DNA of 64,000 nt from contig NC_071669.1 of assembly GCF_028554725.1 (NCBI RefSeq), forward strand, positions 6,100,501 to 6,164,500, written 5' to 3'. Position 1 is the stretch's first letter. Every line of letters starts with the position of its first letter. Shown here piece after piece: positions 12,441 to 25,400 of this stretch. The stretch comes from Zeugodacus cucurbitae (Eukaryota; Arthropoda; Insecta; Diptera; Tephritidae). The notes below the pieces were generated by a model that saw nothing but the letters and a program-made list of their open reading frames with translations, ran no database searches and was not told the DNA's origin. The translations under genes and the position numbers were made by a program.

Positions 12441-13713
12441 CAACAGCTTTTGTTCTAAATATAATTTAATTTCGATTCATTTCAGCTTTATAATGGTTCC
12501 AAAATTTTTAATTATATACCATTAAAAATTTAAAGCTTTCATAAAAGCTCTTCAAAACTCAAATCACCTCAGATCTATTAAGATTATAATTAGCCTATTT
12601 TCGCACTCAATTGCCTCGCTATAACTATTATTAAAAAAAAAAACAATATTTATCTCAAGTAAAGGCGCAATATGTGCCACAGCGAGACAGTAACGCCTGA
12701 AAACTTAAATCCAGACCACCAAAATAACAACAAGAAAAAGTTATTGTAAAACGAAAAAAAAATTACGAAAATTTCTTATCTCAACTCAGGTGTAATAAAT
12801 TATATTTTTCAAAAACTTACCTCCACATGGCAACAGCAACAACAACAACTACTACAACAAACACAATATAGACAGTAAGAAGTTGGTGAAACTTTTTAGG
12901 CTGTTGGCAGCAAGGCCAACCCAAGTCAACTCGTAGAAACAGGTAAACGCAGTTAAAGTTTGCAAAGAAAGTGTTACCCTAATGGCTGGTCCTCAGAAAG
13001 TATGTGTTGTTGTTTTTTTACTGGTTTGGTTAGCTGCCAAAATGTCTCATATCCGTAAACATTTACAAGTTATTTGCTGTGAACGCACACACAAAAAAAA
13101 ATCAAATAACATAAAGTTTCAGAACACAAAATCGAAACTGAAAACAACAAACTATGCGACACAACCAAAAATATCGAGAAAAAAGTTGAAAAAAAATGTT
13201 TGAAAACTCCTTATATAGAGACTAAAAGTTGCAATGGCGCACTGTTTAGCGCGTTGCTTAAATTATTTAGTGTCTTTATTGTTACAGTTGCCATTGCATA
13301 GCGAATTTCTTGCGCGTAGACTTTCCCTACGAGGTGTTAATATCTGACATTTTGTTTACTTGTTTGGAAAAAAGAAGTTTTTCGATACTTTTGCTGGCGT
13401 TATACTTAAGACGGCAAAGTTTTTACTTAAGTTTCGCCAGTTAAATGAGCGCGTGAGTACTCCGTTTGGCGTGTTCAATGAACTTTTTTGCAGGTAGCAC
13501 CTTTTTAAGCCAACTGCTTGTGAGTTTGTGTAGTCTTACTCATTTGTACTTAAGAAGCTTGGGGAGTGTCTTATAGCATTCATGCACGTAACGCTGTCCG
13601 GTTTGGACGTGAGACTTTCAATTAATTTGTGATAAATGTTTTAGACATTTTGAGACAAAAAAATATAAAATATGAAAGAGAGGACAAAAATTCAATATAT
13701 GTATGATGCTCCT
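12441..13713. other. Intron sequence, no confident gene
   Basis: The plus-strand frame 12982-13203 starts MAGPQKVCVVVFLLVWLAAK, which resembles a signal peptide but continues into a lysine/asparagine-rich low-complexity tail. I do not recognise it and regard it as chance. A TTTTTTGCAG|GTAGCA junction lies at 13493|13494. Confidence 0.5.
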
Positions 13714-13945
13714 CAAGAAAGCTCTCATAATAAAAGCAATAAGAAAAGCTCCATTAAAGATTCTTCTAACAAATTTGGAACCTCTGAAGCAATTTTAAGC
13801 CTTTAAATTTCCTTTTACTTTATTTTATAACACATACTCAGCATATGATAACACTTAAGAAAGCTCTCTGAATAAAAAAAAACAATAAGAAAAGCTTAAT
13901 TGGAGCTTTTCTGGACACTCAAACCTATCAATACTGGGATCTCTG
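13714..13945 (+). repeat. Two-unit tandem repeat with AAGAAAGCTCTC / AAGAAAAGCT words
   Basis: AAGAAAGCTCTC at about 13715 and 13857 (spacing 142 bp) is followed each time by A-rich text, CAATAAGAAAAGCT and, further on, a GGNACCTCTGA / GGGATCTCTGA word. It belongs to the same AGCTTT-rich repeat style as the 11.6-kb array but with a different unit. Confidence 0.65.
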
Positions 13946-14914
13946 AGGCTCATCTATGCCTTTCATTGGCTTCTTAGTTAATTTTATGTATATTTTTCCA
14001 ACTTTAAACCTCCGACAATTATTAACTCAAAAGCTTTCAATCTTCTCTCAGCCACCATCACCCACTAGTGCAATCCATAAACTGCCAAATACATTTTACA
14101 CTCACTTAAAGCGCTTAAAGTGCCAACAGAGGAGCGCTTTGATATATTGCCAACGACATGCATACAATCATGTCTGAATATATATAAATGTATGTGTATG
14201 TGTGTGTGTAGCAGCGCATTACTTGGCTCATTTCTCTTACATGCAATTTAACCACTTAAAACTACACATACAGATTATGTACGTAAATGAGCGAACGACG
14301 CTGGTTAAGCGCCCGAAACATGAGTGTAAATTTGAGCAGCAAGCAGCAGCGGACACACACACACACAATCGTGAGTTTCAGAATACACGCACTTGTTGGC
14401 TGGCAAGTATAAATAAACAGGTGCACAATTAAGTTGTACCTGCTGCTACTAAGTATGCCAGTTTAATATAGCGCTCACACACACATACAAATATAAATTC
14501 AAGCATACATGCAACCGCACGCAATTTACAGACATGTTAATTTAAACTGTTAACACTTTTAATGCGTACAATAATTACGCCACGACTTGACTGTGTGTGT
14601 GGCATGCAACAAATTTTAGTAAATATATATGTATGTATACACATATCACTGTCTGCATATCACACCACTCTGTGTGTTGGTGTTAGGAATATTAGTGGCA
14701 TGTCAGGGTAAAAGTCAACTAATGTGGCCAACAAAGCGACAACAATGAGTGTCACTACTCGTGCATAAATAGAGACAGCCGACATGGAATCAGTAGTGAA
14801 ACAAGTAGTTGTTGTTGTTGTTGCATGTGTGAAGGTGGCGAATTTATGTGGCAATGCAGGCAAATATAAATGCATGTGTCCAAAGTGAGTTTATATATGC
14901 TTAGTATTTAGGGG
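13946..14914. other. Intron sequence, no gene seen
   Basis: CA and TG runs (for example 14354-14366) and a TTG run at 14809-14822 are present. No RNA gene, mobile element or conserved frame was recognised. Confidence 0.5.
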
Positions 14915-15940
14915 GGATTCACAGTGTTGTAGATGATAAAACAAAATTAGTAAAAAAAAATTGAAAAAATATTTTTCAAGGTGGCAACACTATTTAAAAA
15001 ATTTTGCTCGAATAAATTAGTAAACATGTTAAAAAAATTTTAGCAGAGCTGTTTTACAGTGTTGCGTATATAAAAAAATTAAAAAAAGAAAATTGTTCAG
15101 GTGGCAACACTATTTGAAAATTTTTTTCTCGAGTAATAGTAAAAGAGGTGTTATGTACATTTTTTTAGCGGAGGCCCTTCACGGTGTTTTATGTATGAAA
15201 AAATTCTATGAAAATAAATTTATTTTAGTTGGCAATCCTATTTGAAAATTTTTTGCTGGAATAAAATAATACACAATTTACGTATATCTGTTTAGCACAG
15301 ACATTTCACGGTGGTATATATATTGAAAAAATATTATCTGAAAATAAATTAATTGCAGATGCCATTTCACAGTGTTGCGTATATAAAAAAAAATTATTAA
15401 AAAATTGTTCAGGTGGCAACACTGTTTGAAAGTTTTTTTCTCGAAAAAATGTAAAATAGATGTTATGTATATTTGTTTCGCGAAGGCCTTTTACAGTGTT
15501 TTATGTATGAAAAAATTCCATGGAAATATTTTTATTTCAGTTGGCAACCCTATTTGAAATATTTTTGCTCGAATAAAATAATAGAAAATATATATCTGTT
15601 TGGCAGAGACATTTCACGATAGTATCTATATTAAAAAAGTATTATTTAAAAGTAAATTAATTTCAGGTGGCAACTCTCTTTAAAAAATGTTAGTCGAAAT
15701 AAAAAAATAGAAAATTTCTATCTGTTTAGCACAGGCAATTCACGGTAGTATAATATATATATTGGAAAGGTATTATCTGAAAATAAATTAATTTCAGGTG
15801 GCAACTCTCTTTCAAAAATTTTGCTCGAAAATTAAAAAAAATATACTTCTTTTCATATTTAGTTAGTGAATTTGTCTATTATATCTATAAATATTGTGTA
15901 CAATTTATTTTTAATATTCTTTATAGGTGGCAACACTGCT
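14915..15940 (+). repeat. Higher-order tandem array with core C (GGTGGCAACACT), about 125-130-bp monomers in an about 312-bp ABC unit
   Basis: GGTGGCAACACT or a close variant lies at 14980, 15100, 15229, 15412, 15541, 15666, 15797 and 15926. Monomers fall into three types by the words between the cores: A has CAGTGTTGCGTATATAAAA and TTGTTCAGGTGGC; B has GTGTTTTATGTATGAAAAAA; C has CACGGTGGTATATATATTG. A recurs at 15100 and 15412, and B at 15229 and 15541, both 312 bp apart, so the ABC block was duplicated as a whole. The first C monomer is cut short before its core. The right part consists of C-type monomers. Confidence 0.88.
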
Positions 15941-16237
15941 AAATTTTTTTCTATTGTTCAATGTTCATAAGTACATTTTTATATAATTTGTTTTGCAACA
16001 AAAATTAACTAATTTGGAAAAATTATATACTGTAATGAACACTATTTGATGGGACGAAGGTTTAAAAAAATTTTGAAAAATTTCGAAAAAAATTAAAATA
16101 TTTAAAAGAAAAAAATTCCAAAAAAATGTTTCAACATTCGTTTCATTCTACATCCGATTTCATAGCTTTACCTATTTACATATCTATTAACTTTAAAAAC
16201 AATATTTTTATGTTTCAATTCCACTGTGTCTTCCAAA

Positions 16238-16255
16238 GGTTACGTATACGCCACG
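16238..16255 (+). repeat. Single copy of core B
   Basis: The text is GGTTACGTATACGCCACG, identical over its first 14 bases to the tandem copies at 33.2-37.2 kb. Confidence 0.75.
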
Positions 16256-17547
16256 TACCACCTACTATTCCTACAGAAAAAGCAAACTTACAATGCCTAC
16301 TATCTATCAGTCTGCCTGTGACGCTTTTATTCTAAATGATTTTAATTGTTGTGTCAACAAGCAATCACAAATAGGCACACACATACAAGCAGCTAAACAA
16401 ATAAGCGCTGCAAAAGCCAGCACAATAAACATAAGTTACTATAACAATATGCGTGCCTGTACTTATATAAGTATGAGCAACTGTGTGTTTACTATTTGTG
16501 TGCGCATAAATACTACGTGTCACTGGCAACACGCAAATGAATGCCAAAATGACACATTCTAATGGCAAGTTGTGTGTGTGCCTTGCAACGAGCAACAAAA
16601 ACAAAAGCAAAGCAGAGTAGAACACTGGCGCTGAAGGGTAATAAGCAGTAGTAGAATAATAGCAACAATAGCAACAAGCAACTAACACGTATGTACAATA
16701 ACATAATAAATAGCGTTAACTTAGCGGTTAAAAGTGTTTGCTGCAAGCTGTAGGCCTAGCAGTGGAACTTTGTTACACAAAGTTGGCGATAAGTGTATAC
16801 GCACACATGTGCACATTTGTAATATTTACACGCTGTCGCGCTTTTTCAGCAGCAACGTGTGAAATGCTAATATGCGCACTCAAGCGCCGCCTAAATGCAT
16901 ACTTCAAAAAGCTGCCTGCAAAGCTAATGAGCTTCGTGATTACAACAGAAGTTAAACCTGAATGTGAGACGGTGTGTATGAGTGTTTGCTGACTGGCTTA
17001 ATGCCTGTGGGAGCGCTAAGTAGGAGCAGTATATGTAGATATATATAAACAAATGTGACTTCTGTGCTTGTAGTAGATTTGTTTGAATTGCCATAAATTC
17101 GCTTTCAACTCGACAAACTTGCATATTTGCTATGCAAATACATACAATTATGTAGTAGTATGTATGTGATTAGTTGTTGTTGGTAAACAGCATTTCACTA
17201 TTGCAGGCCTGCCATGTTGACTCTTTACTCTTGTATTGTGTTTGCGGTTTAGCTGTCATTAGCAGTAACATTTGCCAAGCGTGTGAAGTGCATGTCAAAG
17301 TTGAAGTTATTATTATAATTATTATACAAGGAGAACGCGCATAAGTAGGCCTAAGGGTGCGGGCGTTGTGGCGGCTCAAAGGCGCACTGACACAACAACA
17401 ATAGCAGCAATGTAAATTAAAACATCAGAGTAGGTGTAGAAACCACAGCAAAGGCGGCAGCTATGAACTTAAATGTGGTGAGAAAAATTATGTACAAGTG
17501 CTTTATATGCTTAGTATAAACAGAAAGTAGCTTTAAAGTAAAATATT

Positions 17548-17562
17548 GCATACTTTTAGGCG
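17548..17562 (-). repeat. Core A copy (representative of more than 40 in the window)
   Basis: GCATACTTTTAGGCG here is the reverse complement of CGCCTAAAAGTATGC. Other copies or close variants start at 1111, 3933, 17590, 18009, 19367, 19438, 20670, 25223, 26547, 26699, 28124, 28438, 29074, 29209, 29443, 29536, 29711, 33902, 39520, 39796, 40083, 40355, 40635, 41760, 46458, 48273, 50077, 50194, 50256, 52231, 52383, 52538, 52674, 53669, 54066, 55163, 55439, 55659, 55784, 55912, 56226, 56371 and 59169. Both orientations occur. Forward copies are very often followed by AAC or AA. Confidence 0.85.
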
Positions 17563-20500
17563 TTTATTGAAATTTATTTAATATATAAGATGCTTTTAGG
17601 CGCACAGTTTGTATACATATATTAAATTTACTCTGAAATTGGGATAAAATATAAGAGTCTTCCATAAATATTGCATCAAAAAAAAAAAAATTTACAAATA
17701 TGTAAAGTTTGATTTGGCATGCAAATATTGCATTGAAATTTTTATTTTTATATGATTTCCGTTTAAAATTTGTAAATTTTAGCTTGACATAGTACTTTTT
17801 CATACAGTTACATATCATCTTTACTAGTTATTATATCTCGTACTTACTTTTAGACTGCAAATACAACTTTTCTTCAAATACCTACAACTACTATCTTCAT
17901 TTTCTACTAAAATACTTTTAAAGCAAAGCAATTTCGTCAACTTATTTCTAACAAATACCAAAATATCTCACACCACACATCAATTTTTGCCAACCACTTT
18001 TTATTAAAGCATACCTTTAGGCTGCTAACCTTTAGGCTGCTAAAATAAAATTCAATTATTTAATGCAAATAAAATGTACTCGAAAATTAGTCATTAAATG
18101 CAATTTTATGTACATTTTTCAATTAAAATTAAAAATTCGTTGTATTTGCCGCCAGCAAACAACTGCAATACAATTTTTCTATACAAATGCGAATTTTAAT
18201 TAAATTTATACTGCAGAGTGAGCAAAAAACAAAACAATACAAATCTAACACATTTTTAAAAATACAAATAAAAAACGATTTAAAAATATATAGCGTTAGC
18301 AAATAGTATTAATAAAAATAATGCGTAAAAATGTTATTTGCATTAGTGCTGCCAGTTGAGGTGTGATTTAATTTGCAAATTTATTAGTTTTGCATTTAAC
18401 TATTATTATTCGATTTGTATGCGCATAAATCATGCAACACTCCACACATTTACCAGATATTATTATTGACATTTCAGTAAATGCGAAATGTAAATATGGT
18501 TGAAGCTTTTGGCGATAAAAAAAATTGAAAAAAAAAATGTTAACAGTGCAAAATAATGTTTTTTTTTGTGTAGTGCTGAAGTTTTGTAAATAGAAATGTA
18601 AATTTTTTATTTTATTTTTATTGTTTTTAATTCTAAGCATAATATTAATTGTAGGCCTGACAGTAATTGTATGACAAAAAATACATGGCAGCTATGCAAA
18701 ATATGCGTCAACTAGAAAATATGCATATTATACAAATAAAAATACGACAATAGCAAATAGAGAAGAATAACAGTGCCATTGTAAACGAAAAAATATAAAA
18801 TTTTTATGAAAAAAATATAAAAATTTTAATGCAAAAATACAAAATTTTAATGCAAAAATATAAAATTTGAAATTTTTTGTTAATTAAATTTGCTTAAAAT
18901 TAGCATATTAAAGGCAAACAAATTTGAAAATTATAAAAAAAATATAGCTTTTTGTAACTAATATTTACGTAACACAAAAATCATAGAAAATTATTTATTT
19001 CTAAAAAAATAATATCAAATTTCTAGTGCCATTAAGCTACTTTTAATTACCACTTGAAACTCATAAAACCAAAACAATTTAATGCACAAATATTTCGCAC
19101 ATAATTACACATATTTCAATTATTATTTTTTCATAAAATACGCACTTGAGCCTAACAACTTATGAGATTTCATTATTATTTGCATTTAAATACTTTCAAG
19201 TGCCTTTGAAGAGCACTCAAAGTCAACCACACCTCACATACTATATATGTAGTTATTTGTGTACTGAAATTCCCAGCAAATCTGTTATAAATTATTGAAG
19301 TATTAATATTAATAAGCACAAATATGTTATTATTTGAAAGCACTTAAGCTTTACATGCAATGCATTGCCTACATTTAGGCGCTGAAAATAAAAATCTCAA
19401 AATAACTGTACGCACATGCGGTTGATATAAATATTTAGCATACTTTTAGGGCAAATAATACATAATTGAAATAATATCATTTAATTTTGTGCGTTAAAAG
19501 AAAATTTTACAGAATTTATTTTTTTTTTTATTTTTTTTTTTTCAAGCGACTCTAGCATATAAGCAGCTTTTTATAAAGTCTTAAGCACTTTTTACTGCTG
19601 AAAATAGAATTTTAAATTTTGTTTTTTTTTTTTTAATATTCAAAAGTTAATTAGCATTTTCATAATGCAAAATTATCAGCAAAACCAGTAAACCAAAAGG
19701 TTCTACTAAAAACCTCAGTTTATTTATACCCAAAAAAAGGCATATCCACTCATTCAAATATAATTTTAAAGTTCAATGAGCTCTTCAAATCTTACATAAT
19801 AACATATTTGCATAACACTAATAACTATTTGATAGCAAACATTAATTGGTATGTGTGTTTGCGTGAAGTGCAGTTAATGCGCACAAAACTATGCTTCAGT
19901 AAACACGTATAATCACTCGGTTTTTTTTTCTGCGCTAATATATGACACAAAATAAATGCACTACTGATAATTTGTTGTTGTTGCTTTTTTGCACGCACGC
20001 TTCAGCGCAAATGACCATTTAAATGCATTGTGTTGCCAAGGTGATTATTTGCATAGCGATAAATGTTGGTGAAAAAAACAGCGCAAAAATATTATGAAAA
20101 CCAGCTTATGTTTGTTTAATGTGAGCTTTCATGCATTTTTAGTTAATTAAAATTATGTTTATTTGTTTGTTTGTGCTGCTACTAAAATTGCATAACATAA
20201 TACTAATGCTTTCTCACATACACACACATAAGTATCAATAAATACAGCATAATTATAGGCACTTATATGCGCTTTTTGTTTGTCTAACAAATATTTTATT
20301 ATCTTATTGTTTGTTTATTATATTTGCTATATGCTATTTGCTAGTGCTAGGCACACAATAAATATATATTTATTTTTTTCTCTATTTCTACCAAATACGC
20401 AGCTAATTTTCATAATTCACAATTTTTTTTTTTGCATTCATAAATAGCAACAACAATAATATTTGCATATGAATTGCTCAATTCACGCTTTGCTTGCTAA

Positions 20501-21317
20501 ATTGTGTGTTGGCGCCTAGGCTTATGCAACGAAAAAGTGCGCGCTATTGTTATTGCTGTGTCTGTGACTGTGACTGCATTGTAATGTGCTCGCTTTAATT
20601 AATGTTGAAAACGCGTTGCCATGACACCAATAATTATTTGATAAATTCACAGTTAATGCGCATATTTTTGCATACTTTTCGGCAAATGCATAAATTAATT
20701 ATTTATATTAGACGCATACCGACCGTATTATGCGCACAGGCAGGCAAGCAACGGTATTATTTAGCAATTATATAATTTTTTATTGCAAAAAAACACTTTA
20801 TGCCTTGTAATTGCAACGCCTACGCCTGCTTGTATGCTATGAAATTTGTAACGCAAAGAAAACACAACAACAACAACGACAAAATTGAGTAATTGTTTTA
20901 GGTGTCAGACGACAGCAGGCGCACATCATAAATCATCATAACTTTTGCTAGGCATTTTACAACAACAACATAAGAAAACACAACGCCTTTCAACACCCAC
21001 CAAGTGTAGAGCATAGTTTTTGGCGTTTTCACATAAAACCCTATTAAAATGTAAAATTAAACCAAAAGACAAAGTAATATTTTATTACACGAGAGCAGAA
21101 GCAAAGCAAGTGGTGTGTTGCAGTGGCAGATTTCACTTGAGATAAGCGTGTAAGTTGGTAAGATTATGCCGCAAGTTGGCAATTTACATTGTTTTTTACC
21201 AACATCACTTGAGCAGACACACACACACAAAGTGCCAAACAAATTACAATGACAACTTACATGAAACAATGTTCGGTGAGTTGTAGTTGTAGTGTGTATC
21301 TGTATGTGTGCGAAGTC

Positions 21318-21343
21318 TGATTAATGTATTTTTGCAGGTAAAT
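21318..21343 (+). promoter_or_regulatory. Candidate recursive splice site (ratchet point)
   Basis: CTGATTAATGTATTTTTGCAG is followed directly by GTAAAT, so a good 3' splice site with a branch-like CTGATTAAT abuts a usable 5' splice site at 21337|21338. Such AG|GT junctions serve as zero-length exons in long fly introns. The pyrimidine tract is short, so this is a moderate candidate. Confidence 0.4.
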
Positions 21344-22042
21344 CATAGCATATCCGCAGGCGTTCTCAAGTTACTTGCAACTAAATATGTATAGCTATAA
21401 GCAAATTGGTTGAATTTGTAGACACACTGTAGTGTAATAGTATGCGAGATGACAAAATAGCAACAATCGCCATTAGTGTCAGACAGCAAGTCATCAATCA
21501 TGCTGAGGCACAGATACATTTACACATTGATAAAAGTGTTCTCAAACACATACACATCCATCAGAGTATGGTCGAGTATCACAGCTTCGAGTTTATGTTC
21601 ACAAATATGCATATACATAGCTCAAGTTGTCTAACTTGTTTTTGCTGTGCCGAAAAGTTGTTGCATTGTTTTAGGCGCATAAGCACTGTCATTGTCAGCT
21701 GTTCATATTCCTTGGTGTGTGAAAAAAAGTGTGGAAAGGTATATAAATAGCTTTGGAAGTGAGGTTGTGGTGCAAATAAATGTGTTTTTGGATACTTCGT
21801 AACAAACCAAACAAATTTATTAGTAAGCAAGTAGAGCTCAGTGCCAAAGGCTACTAAAGATTAATTTGTAGGTTTTATTGCCGAGAGATATATGATATTT
21901 TAGTTATGTAGCAATTTTCAGTTGACGAAAGGTGTGATATGAAGTGCTGACACGTGTTGGATAAAACATGTGAGGTGATTGTGATGATTTGAATTACTGA
22001 GAAACTAACTATAAATAATAATGCAAGACATATTGGATAGTA

Positions 22043-22400
22043 GGAGGTGTGTTTAAAAAATAACGGGAATTTTGATTTTTTGGGGGAAAATTTGATAACT
22101 ATTGATGTTGACAGGTATATTAATGGCTTTGTCTTCAACTACTTAGAAACTATAAATACAATAACAAAGTTAGAAAGATTAGATAGTACGAGATGTGTTA
22201 AAAAAATAACGGGAATTTTCGTTTCTGAAAAAAATATTTTTTCACCAGTCTATATTAATGGCTTTGTCTTCAGCTACTTAGATAGTATAAATACAATAAT
22301 AAAGTTAGAAAGATTAGATAGTACGAGGTGTGTTCAAAAAATAACGGGAATTTTCGTTTTTCGAACAAAAAAAAAACTATTTATTCGTCTATACTAATGT
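22043..22400 (+). mobile_element. Triplicated end of a mariner-like element
   Basis: Three same-strand copies of GAGGTGTGTTNAAAAAATAA followed by CGGGAATTTT begin at about 22046, 22192 and 22325, each preceded by a TA-containing AGTA. Copies 2 and 3 are preceded by a nearly identical unit (TTAATGGCTTTGTCTTCA... ATAAATACAATAA... AGATTAGATAGTACGAG), so the region is a 132-146-bp tandem duplication carrying an element end. The word resembles the termini of mariner elements as I remember them; subfamily is not assigned. The 116-codon frame across the repeats is not a transposase. Confidence 0.6.
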
Positions 22401-25400
22401 GATTGCCCACAGAATAGTCTCCATTGAATATTATACAATCACACCAGCGAATTTAAGTATATGGCCTTTCCTTCTGACTTAAAATTAGTAAAAAAAAAAA
22501 CTTAATACAAATTTTATAAAAATTTTTTAATAAAATTATTTTTCAAAATATTTAAGTCAAACCTATAGTTCCAGTCCGTTTTTTAACAAAACTTTATCTT
22601 CAATGATAAATTATTCACTTCTCCTCTTCATTCACTCTCCTCTCATTCACTTCATACCCTCGCTTCACATCATCGTCATCATCTAGATTTCTCCGCACTG
22701 ATATTATTATCCTTTACACATGTTGTTGTCATGCAGATAAATGAACTAAGTAAATTGTTTACCAACTCAGCGTTAAATGAGGTGTGTGAAAAACAAACAG
22801 CTGTTACCTCAAGGTAGCCAGCTAGCTTTTTTTATGTTATTTTTTTATTTTCTTTCACTGCTTCGAAGCAACAGCACATGTTCAGATGTCTGCTCAGATA
22901 TCTCCTTGACCGCAAATGCAACTTCATGTCCTTAGTTAAATCGAATCAGTGGCAATAGTGATGGTGTTGCCAAGCAATCAAAGTAGCGATGAAGTGGAAA
23001 AGAATGGAAGACTGCGAGTTCCTAGTAAAGAGAAAGGCTGTTGTTGAGAGTTGGAGTGTTTAGAAAGCTGCAGTATTTCGCCGCCATGGAGCAGTAGTTT
23101 GGCGGTTGAAGTTAATTTAGTCTATGCTAGGCAGTTCTTATAGAAGATCCAATAGCTTGATAATCAATAAATTTTCTATATTCAATCAGCTGATATATGT
23201 ATAGGATGAAGTTGTTAATTGAGATATGAGGTATTAAGGCCTGAATCTTCTGTTGTTCATTATTGTTTTTGGTCATAATCTCTATGATCTTCTAATAACA
23301 AAGTGGTCTCAATACTATTATATGAAAGGCAAATTCACCAAAAAAATCAAGATTAAAGTCAAGTACTTCGACGAGTTCAACTCACTCACTTCAAACACTC
23401 TTAAAAAATAAAGAAAAGACATCCATCCGCACACACATTAGACGCAGAAAATCCATCTTACAAATGACGAGCCTTTAGAGCAGTAGACAAATGAAAAGAA
23501 ATGGAAGCTGGGGTCTTCTGAAAAAAGGCAAGCATATATAAGTGCACAAAAGTCAATGCGCCTTAAATGATATAAACGCGCTGCCTGCACTGTACTCGAG
23601 TGCAGTTGGCAGTCGGTAGCCGAGAAATAAATGAAATGGACTTGCAATGCATGAAGAAGCTAAGAAGATGGCAGCCACGGCGAGTGCTGCAACGCCTGAT
23701 GATGATGAAGTGTCGCGCGAGTAAGTGACATCAATACCACTGATGGACGTTGGCTGACGCGGCCAAGAAGGAGGAGTGCCACAAACATAGATGAAAGGAA
23801 GACAAAACTGGTTGGGTGTAGAAAAGAAAGAAAAACTGAAGGCAAAAATTTCATGAAATGAGAAAACACTCGCATAATAAAGAGTCAGCGAGCATGCAAT
23901 ATTGAAATTGAACTCCAGCACTCAAACAAATACACTTAAGGCTAGAAGAGTCGCTGCGCGGGTGTGCGAAGAAAGCGTGAAGTATTTGTAGCGACGGTGT
24001 ATGTGTAGTGGTGTGAGTATATAAGTGCAAATATTTAAAGAGTTTAAAGCGAAGCGTTTAATTTTTTTTTTCACCAAATTATGTATGCGCTGTCACGCTT
24101 CGCGCTGCCACTAATACAAAGCGATATGCGAGCACAATAGCATTTGGCACTATAATGCCACACGAAGTGCACTGTATACATAACAAACAGTGGCGACAAC
24201 AACAACAACAAATATATTATTAACACAATAATTGTTTTGTGCGATCGCTCGTTCGCTGGAGTTTTGGAGTGTGACTGTATAAAAGTGTGTGTGTGCAGTT
24301 GGCGCAACGCAGGCACGTGTAAATTGCTTGCTATCATTATTATGTTGCATGCAACAAATCCTGTGCGAAATTGCAAATTGTTGTGTCGCAGAGAAAATGC
24401 CAATTTTTAATGGCGTTTTGTAGTGGTCAACAGTACACTTCCAGTATCTCACTTTATTATGCCGACGGCTGTGTAGTCGCAGCAGTGAAAATAAATAAAA
24501 AACTCGAAAATCTGCAAGTATAAAAGCAAAAGCTTATTTATTGCCAGCTTATGGCCGCTTTGTTGTTTTTGTAAGATTTTTATTATTATTCTTTTAATAT
24601 TTTTTTCATTCCCTTGAATTTATATATGGTATATTTTATTATAGTATTCACATAGCGTAGCATTTTTAATAGTTCTACCCGCTTGTACTTTTCATTTTTA
24701 TTGCAGACATTTATGTGAAAACACATACATACATTTACTCGTATATTCTTAAGCGTCCATTGTATATTGCCGTATTATTGGCGATTTTTATTAATATGCT
24801 TAATTTTAATTGAAATTGCTGTGTCATGCATAAATGAGTTTTAATTGGGCGGATTTGCTATGATGCTTTATGCACATTATATGACACACATGGCTGGCGC
24901 TTTTCACATTATGTTGGTTTTTGGGCTTTGTTTGGGCAATATATTGCCTTCGTAGGTTTTAAAATAATTTTCGTGAATAATTTATGCCAATAATAATAAA
25001 TTCGTAGGCATTAATTAATGTGAAATATAATTATTTAATAAACTACTTAACATTTTAATAGAAATAAATAGTTAAGCAGCTTGAAAAAAAAATATACGAA
25101 ATTAAAATATCAAAAAATATTCTATAAACATGAAAACTGTAGAAAATTTCACCGTTTGCCGCATATTAAGGCTCTTCTATTAAAATAAATGCGCCAAAAT
25201 GTAGGCAACATTTATAAAATTACATAATTTTAGGCGCAAAACAATATAATTCCAATTTTCCCACATTTTCCAACATATAATTTGATTATCAGCGCAATAA
25301 AATTTTATTTTTATAAACACTAATAGCTTTTGATACATACAGACACATTTACTACTACCTCTCAGATAGCAGCCACACCTACTTTAAACTGCATATTGCA

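Larger units (their letters stand above)
15941..22029. other. Intron sequence with scattered core A copies, no gene seen
   Basis: Core A or close variants occur at 17548-17562, 17590-17603, 18009-18025, 19367-19381, 19438-19451 and 20670-20683, nearly all in the orientation GCATACTTTTAGGCG. A core B copy is at 16238-16255. Short near-repeats of AAAATATAAAATTTTAATGC lie at about 18785-18870. The open frames have no recognisable family. Confidence 0.5.

Noticed and set aside
12982..13203. Small frame with a signal-peptide-like start
   Set aside because: The tail is lysine/asparagine-rich low complexity, there is no family match, and A-rich DNA easily yields such frames.
22047..22397. 116-codon plus frame resembling a repeated protein
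   Set aside because: It is produced by the tandem mariner-end repeat; no transposase motif such as a DD34D catalytic set is present.
23553..23921. 122-codon minus frame
   Set aside because: No recognisable motif; overlapping frames in other phases and biased composition suggest chance.
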